Positions 1 to 9,237 of a DNA stretch of 64,000 nt are shown piece by piece. The notes beneath the pieces are model-generated. The model did not search any database. It was not told the origin of the DNA and saw nothing but the letters and a program-made list of their open reading frames with translations. The stretch comes from Pseudomonas sp. G2-4 (GTDB taxonomy: Bacteria > Pseudomonadota > Gammaproteobacteria > Pseudomonadales > Pseudomonadaceae), in assembly GCF_030064125.1 (NCBI RefSeq), contig NZ_CP125957.1, positions 186,001-250,000 of the forward strand, written 5' to 3'. Made by a program: the position numbers and the translations under genes. Position 1 is the first letter of the stretch. Each line of letters begins with the position of its first letter.

Positions 1-1981
1 CGTTCTGCAAGGCTTGCAGCACGGCCGGATGCAGGTAGTCGTACAGGTCGGCCACTCGTGGGTTGTTGCGGTCCACGGCCAACAGGTACTGGGTCAAGTC
101 GTTGGAGCCGACCGACAGGAAGTCCACCTGCCGCGCCAGTTCCTTGGTCTGGTACACCGCTGCCGGAATCTCGATCATCACGCCGATCGGCGGCATAGGC
201 ACGTCGGTGCCTTCATCGCGGACTTCGCCCCAGGCTCGGTGGATCAGGTGCAAGGCTTCTTCCAGCTCATGAGTGCCGGAGATCATCGGCAACAGGATGC
301 GCAGGTTATTCAGGCCCTCACTGGCCTTGAGCATGGCGCGGGCCTGGACCAGGAAGATTTCCGGATGGTCGAGGGTCACACGAATCCCGCGCCAGCCGAG
401 GAACGGGTTGTCTTCCTTGATCGGAAAGTAGGACAGGGATTTGTCGCCGCCGATATCCAGGCTGCGCATGGTCACCGGTTGCGGGTGGAACGCGGCCAAT
501 TGTTCGCGGTAGATCGCCAGCTGTTCCTTTTCGCTGGGAAAGCGCTGGTTGATCATGAACGGCACTTCGGTGCGGTACAGGCCCACACCCTCGGCGCCAC
601 GCTTCTGCGCCCGGGCCACATCGGCCAGCAGGCCGGTGTTGACCCACAATGGCATGCGGTGGCCGTCGAGGGTCACACAGGGCAGGTCCCGCAGCGCATC
701 CAGTCCCAGGGACAGTTGCTTTTCTTCCTCCACCACATCGGCAAACTGCTTGCGCAGCACGTCGCTGGGGTTGGTGTAGACCTCGCCGTGGTAGCCATCG
801 ACGATCATCTGGATGCCGTCGACCTTGGAGTACGGCAGGTCCACCAGGCCCATCACAGTCGGGATGCCCATGGCCCGGGCCAGGATCGCCACGTGGGAGT
901 TGCCCGAACCCAATACCGAGACCAGCCCCGCCAGTTTGCCTTCGGGCACTTCGCCGAGCATGGCCGGCGTCAGTTCTTCACTGACCAGGATGGTGTTGTC
1001 CGGGTAGACCAGGGTCTGCTGGCGCTCCTGCTGCAAGTAGGCCAGCAAGCGCCGGCCCAGGTCCTTGACGTCGGAGGCGCGCTCGCGCAGGTAGGCGTCG
1101 TCCATCAGTTCGAAGCGGTTGACGTGGTCGGTCACCACCTGGCGCAGCGCGCCCTGGGCCCATTGGCCGGTCTTGATGACCGTGGTCACTTCGCTGCCCA
1201 GGGAGGCGTCGTCGAGCATCATCAGGTAGACGTCGAACAGCGCGCGCTCTTCGGGGCGCAGCTGCGTCGCCAGTTTGGCCGACAGGGCCCGCATGTCGGC
1301 CCGCACGCCTTCGATGGCGGTCTTGAACAGCCCCAGCTCGGCGTTGATGTCGGCAATGGTCTTGTCCGGCACCACGTCGAGGTCGGCGGGCGGCAACATG
1401 ACCACCGCCGTACCCACCGCCGCGCCCGGTGAACCTGGCACGCCGACGAACTTGGCTTCCTGGATGCCCTTGCCCTGGCGGCCCAGGCCACTGATCGAGC
1501 CGGTGGCCTCGGCGTGGGCGATAACGCCGGCCAGTTGCGCGCTCATCGTCACGAGGAAGGCTTCTTCACCTTCGTCGAACTGACGGCGCTCTTTTTGCTG
1601 GATGACCAACACGCCGACGACACGGCGGTGGTGGATGATCGGCGCCCCGAGGAACGAGGCGTAGCGTTCCTCGCCCGTTTCGGCGAAGTAGCGGTAGCGC
1701 GGGTGATCCGCGGCGTTTTCGAGGTTCAAGGGTTCTTCGCGCGTGCCGACCAGGCCGACCAGACCTTCATTGGGGGCCATGCTGACCTTGCCGATCGAGC
1801 GCTTGTTCAAGCCCTCGGTGGCCATCAGCACGAAACGGTTGGTCTCGGGGTCCAGCAGGTAGACCGAGCAGACCTGGCTGCCCATGGCCTCTTTGACGCG
1901 CAATACAATAATCCCCAACGCCGCCTTGAGATCCTTGGCGGAGTTAACTTCCTGGACGATCTTGCGCAGCGTATTGAGCAT
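1..1981 (-). CDS. ptsP: PtsP, nitrogen-PTS enzyme I (EI-Ntr), C-terminus cut by window edge
   Basis: PtsP takes phosphate from phosphoenolpyruvate and passes it to NPr, the first step of the nitrogen phosphotransferase system, a cytoplasmic regulatory relay. The protein starts MLNTLRKIVQEVNS and opens with a GAF sensor domain (about residues 1-160), followed by the PTS enzyme I fold. The phosphorylated histidine lies in GSGNSHVAILARAMGIPTV, at about residue 363, and the PEP-binding barrel motif SVGSNDLTQYLLAVDR is seen near the cut end. About 660 residues are present of the roughly 760 usual for the family, so about 100 C-terminal residues lie outside the window. It sits 22 bases downstream of rppH on the same strand and is probably cotranscribed with it. 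The GAF domain separates it from sugar-PTS enzyme I. Confidence 0.97.
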   Translation of the reverse strand, partial: MLNTLRKIVQEVNSAKDLKAALGIIVLRVKEAMGSQVCSVYLLDPETNRFVLMATEGLNKRSIGKVSMAPNEGLVGLVGTREEPLNLENAADHPRYRYFAETGEERYASFLGAPIIHHRRVVGVLVIQQKERRQFDEGEEAFLVTMSAQLAGVIAHAEATGSISGLGRQGKGIQEAKFVGVPGSPGAAVGTAVVMLPPADLDVVPDKTIADINAELGLFKTAIEGVRADMRALSAKLATQLRPEERALFDVYLMMLDDASLGSEVTTVIKTGQWAQGALRQVVTDHVNRFELMDDAYLRERASDVKDLGRRLLAYLQQERQQTLVYPDNTILVSEELTPAMLGEVPEGKLAGLVSVLGSGNSHVAILARAMGIPTVMGLVDLPYSKVDGIQMIVDGYHGEVYTNPSDVLRKQFADVVEEEKQLSLGLDALRDLPCVTLDGHRMPLWVNTGLLADVARAQKRGAEGVGLYRTEVPFMINQRFPSEKEQLAIYREQLAAFHPQPVTMRSLDIGGDKSLSYFPIKEDNPFLGWRGIRVTLDHPEIFLVQARAMLKASEGLNNLRILLPMISGTHELEEALHLIHRAWGEVRDEGTDVPMPPIGVMIEIPAAVYQTKELARQVDFLSVGSNDLTQYLLAVDRNNPRVADLYDYLHPAVLQALQN

Positions 1982-2003
1982 GGCTCGGGGTCGAACTCCG
2001 TCG

Positions 2004-2483
2004 TCAGTCGCGCGTCAGCAGGCGCGGGGCAAGCTCTTTGAGAGCGCGTCGATACACTTCGCGCTTGAATGTCACCACCTGGCCCAACGGATACCAATAA
2101 CTGACCCAGCGCCAGCCATCGAACTCCGGTTTACCGGTCAAATCCATCCGCACCCGCTGCTCGTTGGAGATCAGGCGCAGGAGAAACCATTTCTGCTTCT
2201 GGCCGATGCACAGCGGTTGGCTGTGCGTGCGGACCAGGCGTTGCGGCAAACGATAGCGCAACCAGCCTCGGGTGCAGGCGAGTATTTCGACATCTTCTCG
2301 CTCAAGCCCCACTTCTTCGTTCAACTCGCGGTACAAGGCCTCTTCCGGCGTCTCCTGGGGATTGATCCCGCCCTGGGGAAACTGCCAGGCGTCTTGATTG
2401 ATACGGCGAGCCCATAGCACCTGCCCTGCATCATTCGTAAGAATGATCCCCACATTGGGGCGGAAACCATCGGGATCGATCAC
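2004..2483 (-). CDS. rppH: RppH, RNA pyrophosphohydrolase (Nudix), GTG start
   Basis: RppH removes pyrophosphate from the 5' triphosphate end of transcripts and so starts RNase E-dependent mRNA decay. The Nudix box is complete: G38, E44 and the run RELNEEVGL at residues 52-60 give the G-x5-E-x7-RE-x2-EE-x-G pattern. I start it at GTG 2483 ([15 protein letters not shown]), giving 159 residues, the usual family length. The open frame continues upstream to 2627, but that extension does not look like the family. It is followed after 22 bases by ptsP, an arrangement conserved in Pseudomonas, and it is divergent from the HAD phosphatase gene. Confidence 0.95.
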   Translation of the reverse strand: MIDPDGFRPNVGIILTNDAGQVLWARRINQDAWQFPQGGINPQETPEEALYRELNEEVGLEREDVEILACTRGWLRYRLPQRLVRTHSQPLCIGQKQKWFLLRLISNEQRVRMDLTGKPEFDGWRWVSYWYPLGQVVTFKREVYRRALKELAPRLLTRD

Positions 2484-2626
2484 GGCAAGAACCTCGCAAA
2501 CGCATGTCGCCGCATTGTTCCACAAAGGTTGTGAAAGCAGCAACGAGCCTGCCCACCTTATGTGCACTCTTGTGAAAAGTCCGTATTCTGGACGCCTTTC
2601 TTCAGAATTTTCAGCGAGTAACTGCA

Positions 2627-3283
2627 ATGCGGCTGGCTTTATTCGACTTGGACAACACGTTGCTGGGCGGCGACAGCGATCACGCGTGGGGCGATTACCT
2701 GTGTGAGCGGGGTTTCCTCGACGCCGTCACGTACAAAGCGCGCAACGACGAGTTTTACCAGGATTACCTGGCCGGCAAGCTCGACAACGCCGAGTACCTG
2801 AATTTTTGCCTGGAAATCCTCGGTCGTACCGAAATGGACGTGCTGGCACAGTGGCATCTTGACTATATGCGTGACTGCATCGAGCCGATTGTGTTGCCCC
2901 AGGCCATCGAGCTGTTGAAAAAACATCGTGACGCTGGCGATAAGCTGGTGATCATCACCGCCACCAACCGTTTCGTCACCGGGCCGATTGCCGAGCGCCT
3001 GGGGGTCGAGACCCTGATCGCCACCGAGTGCGAAATGATCGACGGTCGCTACAGCGGGCGTAGCACGGATGTCCCGTGCTTTCGCGAGGGCAAGGTGACC
3101 CGGTTGAACCGCTGGTTGGAAGAGACGGGGCATTCGCTCGACGGCAGCTATTTTTATAGCGATTCGATGAATGATCTGGCGCTGCTGGAGGTGGTGACGC
3201 ATCCGGTGGCGGTGGATCCGGATCCGAACCTCAGGGCCGAGGCTGAGAAGCGGGGTTGGCCGGTGATCAGTCTGCGCGGCTGA
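2627..3283 (+). CDS. HAD superfamily subfamily IB phosphatase
   Basis: A 218-residue cytoplasmic hydrolase of the HAD-IB type, related to phosphoserine phosphatase-like enzymes. The nucleophile motif DLDNT has D7 and D9; T111 follows a hydrophobic strand (motif II); K156 is the likely motif III lysine; and SDSMND at 178-183 supplies the metal-binding acidic residues of motif IV. A large cap insertion lies between motifs I and II, as expected for subfamily I. It is divergent from rppH-ptsP, with about 140 bases between starts. The substrate cannot be read from sequence; relatives are variously annotated as phosphoserine or histidinol-phosphate phosphatases. The upstream Shine-Dalgarno is weak (GAG). 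Confidence 0.9.
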   Translation: MRLALFDLDNTLLGGDSDHAWGDYLCERGFLDAVTYKARNDEFYQDYLAGKLDNAEYLNFCLEILGRTEMDVLAQWHLDYMRDCIEPIVLPQAIELLKKHRDAGDKLVIITATNRFVTGPIAERLGVETLIATECEMIDGRYSGRSTDVPCFREGKVTRLNRWLEETGHSLDGSYFYSDSMNDLALLEVVTHPVAVDPDPNLRAEAEKRGWPVISLRG

Positions 3284-3289
3284 AACAGC

Positions 3290-3366
3290 TTTCGCGAGCA
3301 GGCTCGCTCCCACAAGGATTTTGGGAACGACGCAAATCCCCTGTGGGAGCGAGCCTGCTCGCGAAA
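3290..3366. repeat. Paired REP element (REPIN), family I
   Basis: Two 25-base arms are perfect reverse complements; one starts TGTGGGAGCGAGCCTGCTCG. They are separated by 27 bases. The element begins 7 bases after the stop of the HAD gene, between converging genes, so it could act as a transcript-end hairpin. Its core has GCCTGC where most family I copies here have GCTTGC. Confidence 0.92.
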
Positions 3367-3387
3367 GGGGCGACACGGCCTAAAGCC

Positions 3388-3816
3388 TCAAACCGGCTTG
3401 GCCCCCATCAGCCCCGCAATGGCGATAAAGCAGACAACGCTGAACAGCGCCAGAGCCAAGGTGAATTTGCCACTGCCCGCCGCCGGCAGCTTGCGCAATT
3501 TGTTCAACCGCACCAACAGCCAGAACCCAGCCAGCGCCGCCACGGTGTAGAGCACACTGGATGCCAGCAACCAAGTCTGCCCCAATGGCCAGCCGATCTG
3601 ATGCACCATCCACCAGCCGGTGAACGGCAGGCTCGCCAGCGCAAGGCCCATCACCAGCCAGACAAACAGCCGAGGGCGTTGCAACGTGCGAGCGGCCGCC
3701 GTGGCATCGCCGCTGCGGCGCGTGCGCCAGACCCAGATGGCCAGCCCGAGGGCACCCGCCAGCAGCAACACCGTGGCCACAACGTGAGCAATTTTCAGCG
3801 CGGTTAACGTTTCCAT
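3388..3816 (-). CDS. DUF2269-like small integral membrane protein
   Basis: A 142-residue protein with four predicted membrane segments, at about residues 8-28, 50-70, 80-102 and 118-138, separated by short basic loops (WRTRRSG; RLNKLRKL). Length and pattern match the DUF2269 family of bacterial inner-membrane proteins of unknown role. The start at 3816 is supported by AAGGA seven bases upstream. It lies between the HAD gene (convergent, with a REPIN between) and ilvA on the same strand, with 46 bases between. No catalytic motif is visible, so I give no function. Confidence 0.8.
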   Translation of the reverse strand: METLTALKIAHVVATVLLLAGALGLAIWVWRTRRSGDATAAARTLQRPRLFVWLVMGLALASLPFTGWWMVHQIGWPLGQTWLLASSVLYTVAALAGFWLLVRLNKLRKLPAAGSGKFTLALALFSVVCFIAIAGLMGAKPV

Positions 3817-3862
3817 CGTTCGATTTCCTTAAGTCTTGCCCAACAGTCTAGCCTCGACTTTC

Positions 3863-5377
3863 TTAGCCCAGGAACAGCTGATACGCCGGGTTATCGCTTT
3901 CATCCCAGTAGGGATAGCCGATTTCCTCCAAGGCCGCCGGCACCAGGTGGCGTTCCTCGTGAGGCACTTGCAGCCCCGCGACCACACGGCCATCTGCCGC
4001 GCCGTGGTTGCGGTAGTGGAACATCGAGATATTCCAGCGTCCGCCCAGCTTGTTGAGGAAATTGAACAGCGCCCCCGGGCGTTCCGGGAATTCGAAGCGC
4101 AGCACCACCTCGTCGATGACGTGGGCCGCGTGCCCGCCGACCATGTGGCGGATGTGCAACTTGGCCAGCTCGTTGTCGGTCAGGTCCAGTACCGGGAAGC
4201 CTTGCTCGGTCAGGCTGGCGATCAGTGCGCTGCGTGGATCGTTTTCCGGGTGCGTCTGCACGCCGACGAAGATGTGGGCTTCGCTGCCGGTGTTGTAGCG
4301 ATAGTTGAATTCGGTGATCTGGCGCTTGCCGACGGCTTCACAGAACGCCTTGAAGCTGCCCGGTTTCTCGGGAATGGTCACCGCGATGATCGCTTCGCGG
4401 CCCTCGCCCAGCTCGGCGCGCTCGGCGACATGTCGCAAACGGTCGAAGTTGACGTTGGCACCGGAGTCGATGGCCACCAGGGTCTGGCCGCTGATGCCGC
4501 GCGATTCGACGTACTTCTTGATCCCGGCCACGCCCAGGGCGCCGGCAGGTTCGGTGATCGAGCGGGTATCGTCGTAGATATCCTTGATAGCGGCGCAGAT
4601 TTCGTCAGTGCTGACGGTAATCACTTCATCCACATGGTGCTTGCAAATATCAAACGTGTGCTGGCCGATCTGCGCCACGGCCACGCCGTCGGCAAACAGC
4701 CCAACAGTTGGCAGCACCACTCGCTCGCCGGCGGCCATGGCGGCTTGCAGGCAGTTGGAGTCGTCCGGCTCGACGCCGATGATCTTGATGTCCGGTCGCA
4801 GGTATTTCACGTAGGCCGCGATCCCGGCGATCAGCCCGCCGCCGCCCACCGGGACGAAAATCGCATCCAGGGGGGCCGGGTGCTGGCGCAGGATCTCCAT
4901 TGCCACCGTGCCCTGCCCGGCAATGGTGTGGGGATCGTCATACGGGTGGATGTAGACGTAGCCCTTCTCGTCGACCAGTTTCAGCGAGTAGGCCAGGGCT
5001 TCGGGGAACGAGTCGCCATGCAGCACCACCTTGCCGCCACGGGAGCGAACGCCTTCGACCTTGATTTCCGGCGTGGTCTTGGGCATCACGATGGTGGCTT
5101 TGACGCCCAGCACCTTGGCCGCCAGCGCCAGGCCTTGGGCGTGGTTACCCGCCGATGCCGTGACCACGCCCCGGGCGCGCTCTTCGTCGCTGAGCTGGGT
5201 CAGCTTGTTGTAGGCCCCGCGAATCTTGAACGAGAACACCGGCTGCAAGTCTTCGCGCTTGAGCAGGATAGTGTTGCCCAGCCGCTCGGAAAGCTGGCGA
5301 GCGGTCTGCAGCGGGGTTTCTACGGCAACGTCATAAACGCGCGAGGTGAGGATCTTTTTGACGTACTGTTCAAGCAT
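3863..5377 (-). CDS. ilvA: IlvA, biosynthetic threonine ammonia-lyase (threonine deaminase)
   Basis: A PLP enzyme that converts threonine to 2-oxobutanoate and ammonia, the committed step to isoleucine. At 504 residues it has the biosynthetic length. The PLP lysine is K51 in SFKIRGAYNK; the phosphate-binding glycine loop is GGGGL at 178-182; and two C-terminal ACT-like regulatory modules (about 325-400 and 420-495) show the isoleucine/valine-controlled form rather than the short catabolic enzyme. It is divergent from rpiA with about 137 bases between starts. The Shine-Dalgarno is weak, but the N-terminus MLEQYVKKILTSRVYDVA fits the family. Confidence 0.97.
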   Translation of the reverse strand: MLEQYVKKILTSRVYDVAVETPLQTARQLSERLGNTILLKREDLQPVFSFKIRGAYNKLTQLSDEERARGVVTASAGNHAQGLALAAKVLGVKATIVMPKTTPEIKVEGVRSRGGKVVLHGDSFPEALAYSLKLVDEKGYVYIHPYDDPHTIAGQGTVAMEILRQHPAPLDAIFVPVGGGGLIAGIAAYVKYLRPDIKIIGVEPDDSNCLQAAMAAGERVVLPTVGLFADGVAVAQIGQHTFDICKHHVDEVITVSTDEICAAIKDIYDDTRSITEPAGALGVAGIKKYVESRGISGQTLVAIDSGANVNFDRLRHVAERAELGEGREAIIAVTIPEKPGSFKAFCEAVGKRQITEFNYRYNTGSEAHIFVGVQTHPENDPRSALIASLTEQGFPVLDLTDNELAKLHIRHMVGGHAAHVIDEVVLRFEFPERPGALFNFLNKLGGRWNISMFHYRNHGAADGRVVAGLQVPHEERHLVPAALEEIGYPYWDESDNPAYQLFLG

Positions 5378-5514
5378 CGGAAAGCATCACTGAGCGGGTT
5401 GGGCAGGGCCAAGGAGTCTAACCCGGCTTTTGGCTGGGCGACCACACGAATCCCAAGGTTTTGTTGGGTTATACTCGCGCCCCTCTTTACTCCCTGCCCG
5501 CTTTCGGAGCCCGC

Positions 5515-6189
5515 ATGACCCAGGATCAACTCAAACAGGCCGTGGCCCAGGCCGCCGTCGACCTCATCCTCCCGAAACTGGATGACAAGAGCATCGTCGG
5601 GGTCGGCACCGGCTCTACGGCCAACTGCTTCATCGACGCGCTGGCGCAACACAAAGGCGCGTTCGACGGCGCGGTTGCCAGCTCCGAAGCCACCGCTGCG
5701 CGGCTCAAGGGTCATGGGATACCGGTGTACGAGCTCAACACCGTGAGCGACCTGGAGTTCTACATCGATGGCGCCGACGAAAGCGACGCGCACCTGAACC
5801 TGATCAAGGGCGGCGGCGCGGCCCTGACCCGTGAGAAAATCGTCGCGGCCGTGGCCAAGACTTTCATCTGCATCGCCGATGCCAGCAAGCTGGTGCCGGT
5901 GCTCGGCGCGTTTCCGCTGCCGGTGGAAGTGATCCCGATGGCCCGCAGCCACGTCGCTCGTCAACTGGTGAAGCTGGGCGGCGACCCGGTGTACCGCGAA
6001 GGCGTGTTGACCGATAACGGCAATATCATCCTGGATGTGTACAACCTGCAGATCACCAACCCGGTAGAACTGGAAAGCCAGATCAACGCTATTGTTGGCG
6101 TGGTCACCAATGGTCTGTTCGCGGCGCGTCCGGCGGATGTGCTGTTGCTGGGGACCCTTGAAGGGGTGAAGACCCTGCGGGCTGAATAA
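5515..6189 (+). CDS. rpiA: RpiA, ribose-5-phosphate isomerase A
   Basis: It interconverts ribose 5-phosphate and ribulose 5-phosphate in the non-oxidative pentose phosphate pathway. The 224 residues match the family. Visible motifs are GTGST (31-35, phosphate loop), DGADE (85-89) and [11 protein letters not shown] (98-108), which carries the catalytic glutamate. I start it at ATG 5515 ([10 protein letters not shown]); the frame is open upstream to 5461, but that extension is not family-like. It is divergent from ilvA, and a REPIN follows 28 bases after the stop. Confidence 0.97.
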   Translation: MTQDQLKQAVAQAAVDLILPKLDDKSIVGVGTGSTANCFIDALAQHKGAFDGAVASSEATAARLKGHGIPVYELNTVSDLEFYIDGADESDAHLNLIKGGGAALTREKIVAAVAKTFICIADASKLVPVLGAFPLPVEVIPMARSHVARQLVKLGGDPVYREGVLTDNGNIILDVYNLQITNPVELESQINAIVGVVTNGLFAARPADVLLLGTLEGVKTLRAE

Positions 6190-6217
6190 TCAGGTGACTG
6201 TGGCTGATACCTGACCC

Positions 6218-6306
6218 TGTGGGAGCGAGCTTGCTCGCGATGGCAGTGGGTCAGCTTGCGCAGATGTCGGATGTACCTCCGTCATCGCGAGCAAGCTCGC
6301 TCCCAC
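6218..6306. repeat. REPIN, family I
   Basis: Arms TGTGGGAGCGAGCTTGCTCG (starting at 6218) and its reverse complement (ending at 6306) flank about 40 variable bases. It lies between convergent rpiA and the first SdiA-regulated-type gene. Confidence 0.93.
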
Positions 6307-6329
6307 CTGGGGTCTGCGCCAGGTCAGGA

Positions 6330-7244
6330 TCAAGGCTGCGGCTTCTTGAACACATAAAACAGATTCGGCTCGCTCACCACATACAAGTTGCCGTCGTCAT
6401 CCATGGCGACGCCTTCGGCCTGAGGCACGGTTTTCTGCAAGCCTTGGCGACCCTTGCTCAGCGAAAGCGTGCTTAACGGCCGACCGTCGATATCCAGCTC
6501 GATAATCAACCGCGACTCATCGGACAGCGCCAGCAAATGGCCGCTGCGTTCGTCGTATTGCAGGCTCGAGAGGTCACGCACGAACAGACCGGCATCGCGC
6601 TTGGGGTTGTTGATCACATGAACCGCGTAGGATTTTTCCGGATTGTGATGGGGAAAACCGTGCACTTCATAAATCAGCATCGGGTCGCGCTCCTTGGCCA
6701 CGAACAGGCGTTTGCCCACCGAGTCGTAGGCCAGCCCTTCGAATCCCTTGTTACCTTTCATGTGCACGCCAAGGGTCATTTGCTCGGCTTCGGCTGCGTC
6801 GAGGAATTGGGTGTCGTCGTCGAGGTGAATCTTGATCAGCCGTTGCTGGCGCTCGTCCGTGATCACGTACGTGTCTTCGCTGATGAACTCCACCGCCTCA
6901 GGATCACCGAAGCCGATCAGCGCCACGCGCCGCAGGATCTTGCCGTCCAGTGACAACTCGATCAGTTCGGCATTCTTGTTGGTGACGGTGAAAAGACTCT
7001 CGCGTACCGGGTCGAATGTCAGTGCCGACACGTCGTCGTCCAGACCTTCGATCTCCCGCGCCTCCACCGTAACCCGGTATTGATCCAGGCCGATGGACTG
7101 TTCGCTGAGGGGGCGCCAGAGGGTATTGAGATTGAACCAGGCGCGCTCGAACAGGCGCAGGTACTGCCCCACAGCGATCGAGGCGATCAGTGCGCTGATC
7201 AAGAGTATTAAAATCAAGGGTTTGGGGCGGGCGAGTCGACGCAT
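6330..7244 (-). CDS. SdiA-regulated-domain (YjiK-type) membrane-anchored protein, copy 1
   Basis: A 304-residue protein with an N-terminal membrane anchor or uncleaved signal (residues about 8-27, after RRLARPKP) and a periplasmic domain of the SdiA-regulated family, a beta-propeller-like fold related to esterase-like phytase proteins. Family signatures include GFGDPEAVEFI, NKGFEGLAYD and AEGVAMDDDGNLYVVSEPNLFY near the C-terminus. The function is unknown; relatives are named for a link to the quorum-sensing receptor SdiA in enteric bacteria, which does not show a role here. It is followed upstream by a paralog on the same strand, so the two form a tandem pair. Confidence 0.85.
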   Translation of the reverse strand: MRRLARPKPLILILLISALIASIAVGQYLRLFERAWFNLNTLWRPLSEQSIGLDQYRVTVEAREIEGLDDDVSALTFDPVRESLFTVTNKNAELIELSLDGKILRRVALIGFGDPEAVEFISEDTYVITDERQQRLIKIHLDDDTQFLDAAEAEQMTLGVHMKGNKGFEGLAYDSVGKRLFVAKERDPMLIYEVHGFPHHNPEKSYAVHVINNPKRDAGLFVRDLSSLQYDERSGHLLALSDESRLIIELDIDGRPLSTLSLSKGRQGLQKTVPQAEGVAMDDDGNLYVVSEPNLFYVFKKPQP

Positions 7245-7362
7245 CTGGGTGGCTCGGATAGAAACAGGTGGTTGGAAATACCACGGCTGCCTGAACTGAA
7301 GCTTAATGGCGGTATGCCACGCCCTACAAGGAAAGGGGAATTATCTTACAGAGTTAGCGCGA

Positions 7363-8295
7363 TCAAGGTTGTTTTTCAAAACGATAGAACAGGTTCGGTT
7401 CACTGACCATGTAGAGGTTGCCAGCCTCATCGATGGTGACGCCTTCGGCGCGGGGGATCGTGTCCTTCAGGCCGTTGAAGCCGCCCAGCAGCGTCATGAA
7501 ACTGACCTGCTCGCCTTTTTCGTCCAGCTCCAGCAGCAGATGGGAGTCGGCCGAGAGCACCAGCAAATGGCCGGTGCGCGGGTCCATCGCCAGGGCCGAG
7601 AGGTTGCGCAGGTCCAATTCATTGCTGGTATGGATCTGCTTGTCACCGTTGAGCAGTTGGCTGCCGTCGCTTTTCCAGGTGAACAGCGCAGGCGGACGTT
7701 CCTCTCCGAGTATCAGTTGCTGGTTGCGCGGGTCCCAGACGATCGCTTCGAAGCCCTTGTTCTGGTTTTTTGATGGGCCGAGATCGTAGCGGGGGAAGTC
7801 GGCTTTGTTCAGTTCGCGGGTACTGGCATCAACGTGGACGATCGTCAGGGAGTGTTTTCGCTCATCGGTAATGGCCAGCAGGCCGTTCTCCATATAGGCC
7901 ACGCCTTCGGGATTGCCCCAGCCTACCAGCGGCATCTTGCGCAGCACGTCGCCTTGCAGGCTCAGCTCCGCCAGGAACGGATTTTTGCCCATGACGGCGA
8001 ACAGGGTTTTGGTTTGCGGGTTGTAGGTCAAATCGGACGCTTCGTCCTTCTCCATGCCTGGTAGCGGCTTGGCGTCGATCACGGCGTGGTAGTCCGGCAG
8101 CCAGGTACTTTCCTGGCGCTGGGCCGGGCTCTGAAGGTGTTCCGATAGCCAAAGCAGGCCCCGGTCATCCCAATGCATCGCAAACGCCAGGCCGTAGGCG
8201 GCAGCCAGCGCCAGTAGCGACCAGGCGTACCAAGGCAGGGCGAAGCGAGAGCGGCGGACAGGTTTCGTGGAAGACAGTGCTTGGGGTTTGGCCAT
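7363..8295 (-). CDS. SdiA-regulated-domain membrane-anchored protein, copy 2
   Basis: A paralog of the gene just downstream. It shares the membrane anchor (about residues 22-40), the GWGNPEGVAYMENG block, NKGFEAIVWD and the C-terminal AEGVTIDEAGNLYMVSEPNLFYRF. I place the start at ATG 8295 (MAKPQALSS), giving 310 residues; an in-frame ATG at 8352 is possible, and neither has a strong ribosome site. About 118 bases separate it from copy 1. Sequence divergence outside the conserved blocks suggests an old duplication. No catalytic residues can be assigned. Confidence 0.82.
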   Translation of the reverse strand: MAKPQALSSTKPVRRSRFALPWYAWSLLALAAAYGLAFAMHWDDRGLLWLSEHLQSPAQRQESTWLPDYHAVIDAKPLPGMEKDEASDLTYNPQTKTLFAVMGKNPFLAELSLQGDVLRKMPLVGWGNPEGVAYMENGLLAITDERKHSLTIVHVDASTRELNKADFPRYDLGPSKNQNKGFEAIVWDPRNQQLILGEERPPALFTWKSDGSQLLNGDKQIHTSNELDLRNLSALAMDPRTGHLLVLSADSHLLLELDEKGEQVSFMTLLGGFNGLKDTIPRAEGVTIDEAGNLYMVSEPNLFYRFEKQP

Positions 8296-8419
8296 CGGGG
8301 AATGCGTTCCAGAGAGTTCGGGCAAAGGGAATGACTGGCTCAGATGCCGCATTCCCCGGAATTATCCGGATGGCATGTGAAAAAAACGGTAAATGATTGG
8401 ATGTGCGCCATGTATACCC

Positions 8420-8509
8420 TGTGGGAGCGAGCTTGCTCTCGATGAGGCCATCACCTTCAACATGGATGTTGGCTGACACACCGCTATCGCGAGCAAGCTC
8501 GCTCCCACA
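8420..8509. repeat. REPIN, family I, one degenerate arm
   Basis: The left arm reads TGTGGGAGCGAGCTTGCTCT, then CGATG, with TCTCGA where other copies have TCGCGA. The right arm (about 8486-8509) is intact. It lies between copy 2 of the SdiA-regulated-type genes and the fumarylacetoacetate-hydrolase-family gene. Confidence 0.9.
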
Positions 8510-8535
8510 TGATCTCTTGCGGTCACAAAGCCGAG

Positions 8536-9201
8536 TTAACGAACGCTGCTTTCGAAGCGGCTCGCCCCCGGCAATTCCAGCACCAGTTCATCACCCACAT
8601 TCAGCGGCCCGACGCCCGCCGGGGTGCCGGTGAGGATCACGTCGCCCGCTTGCAGCGAGAAGCAGCCGGCCATGTACTGGATCATCGGCACGATGGGGTT
8701 GAGCATCAGGCTGCTGTTGCCGTCCTGGCGCACTTCACCGTTGATGGTCAGGCGAACGGGGATGTCCGTCAGGTCGGCAAAGGTGGCGTTGGACACGAAC
8801 GGTGCGATTACCGCCGCGCCATCGAAGGACTTGGCGACTTCCCAGGGCAGGCCCTTGGCCTTGAGTTCGGCCTGCTTGTCCCGCAGGGTCAGGTCCAGGG
8901 CCGGGGCGAAGCCGGAGATGGCGTCCAGCACTTCTTCCACACTGGGGCGGGTCGACAGCGGCTTGCCGATCAGCACGGCGATTTCTGCTTCGTAGTGCAC
9001 CGAACCGCGGTCGGCAGGAATGCTGAAACCGCCTTCCAATGGCACCACACAACTGCCCGGCTTGATGAACAGCAAGGGTTCGGTGGGGACCGGGTTATCC
9101 AGTTCCTTGGCATGCTCGGCGTAGTTACGGCCAATACACACCACTTTCCCCAGCGGGAAATGAATACGGGTACCGTCGACATACTGGTGCTGATAGCTCA
9201 T
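8536..9201 (-). CDS. Fumarylacetoacetate hydrolase (FAH) family protein
   Basis: A 221-residue single-domain FAH-fold enzyme, probably an oxaloacetate tautomerase/decarboxylase or acylpyruvate hydrolase. The divalent-metal site is visible as E71 and E73 in HYEAEIAVLIG and D103 in ALDLT; TGTPAGVGPL near the C-terminus is the conserved family block. The start at 9201 has a GGAG ribosome site. It lies 36 bases downstream of the D-2-hydroxyglutarate dehydrogenase gene on the same strand and is probably cotranscribed with it, suggesting a role in 2-oxo-acid clean-up; this is inference. Confidence 0.88.
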   Translation of the reverse strand: MSYQHQYVDGTRIHFPLGKVVCIGRNYAEHAKELDNPVPTEPLLFIKPGSCVVPLEGGFSIPADRGSVHYEAEIAVLIGKPLSTRPSVEEVLDAISGFAPALDLTLRDKQAELKAKGLPWEVAKSFDGAAVIAPFVSNATFADLTDIPVRLTINGEVRQDGNSSLMLNPIVPMIQYMAGCFSLQAGDVILTGTPAGVGPLNVGDELVLELPGASRFESSVR

Positions 9202-9237
9202 TACCGACTCCTGCTTCTGGGATTCATCAGGTGTTTT

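Noticed and set aside
3836..5518. A 560-codon open frame opposite ilvA
   Set aside because: The antisense strand of a confident gene; no recognisable domain.
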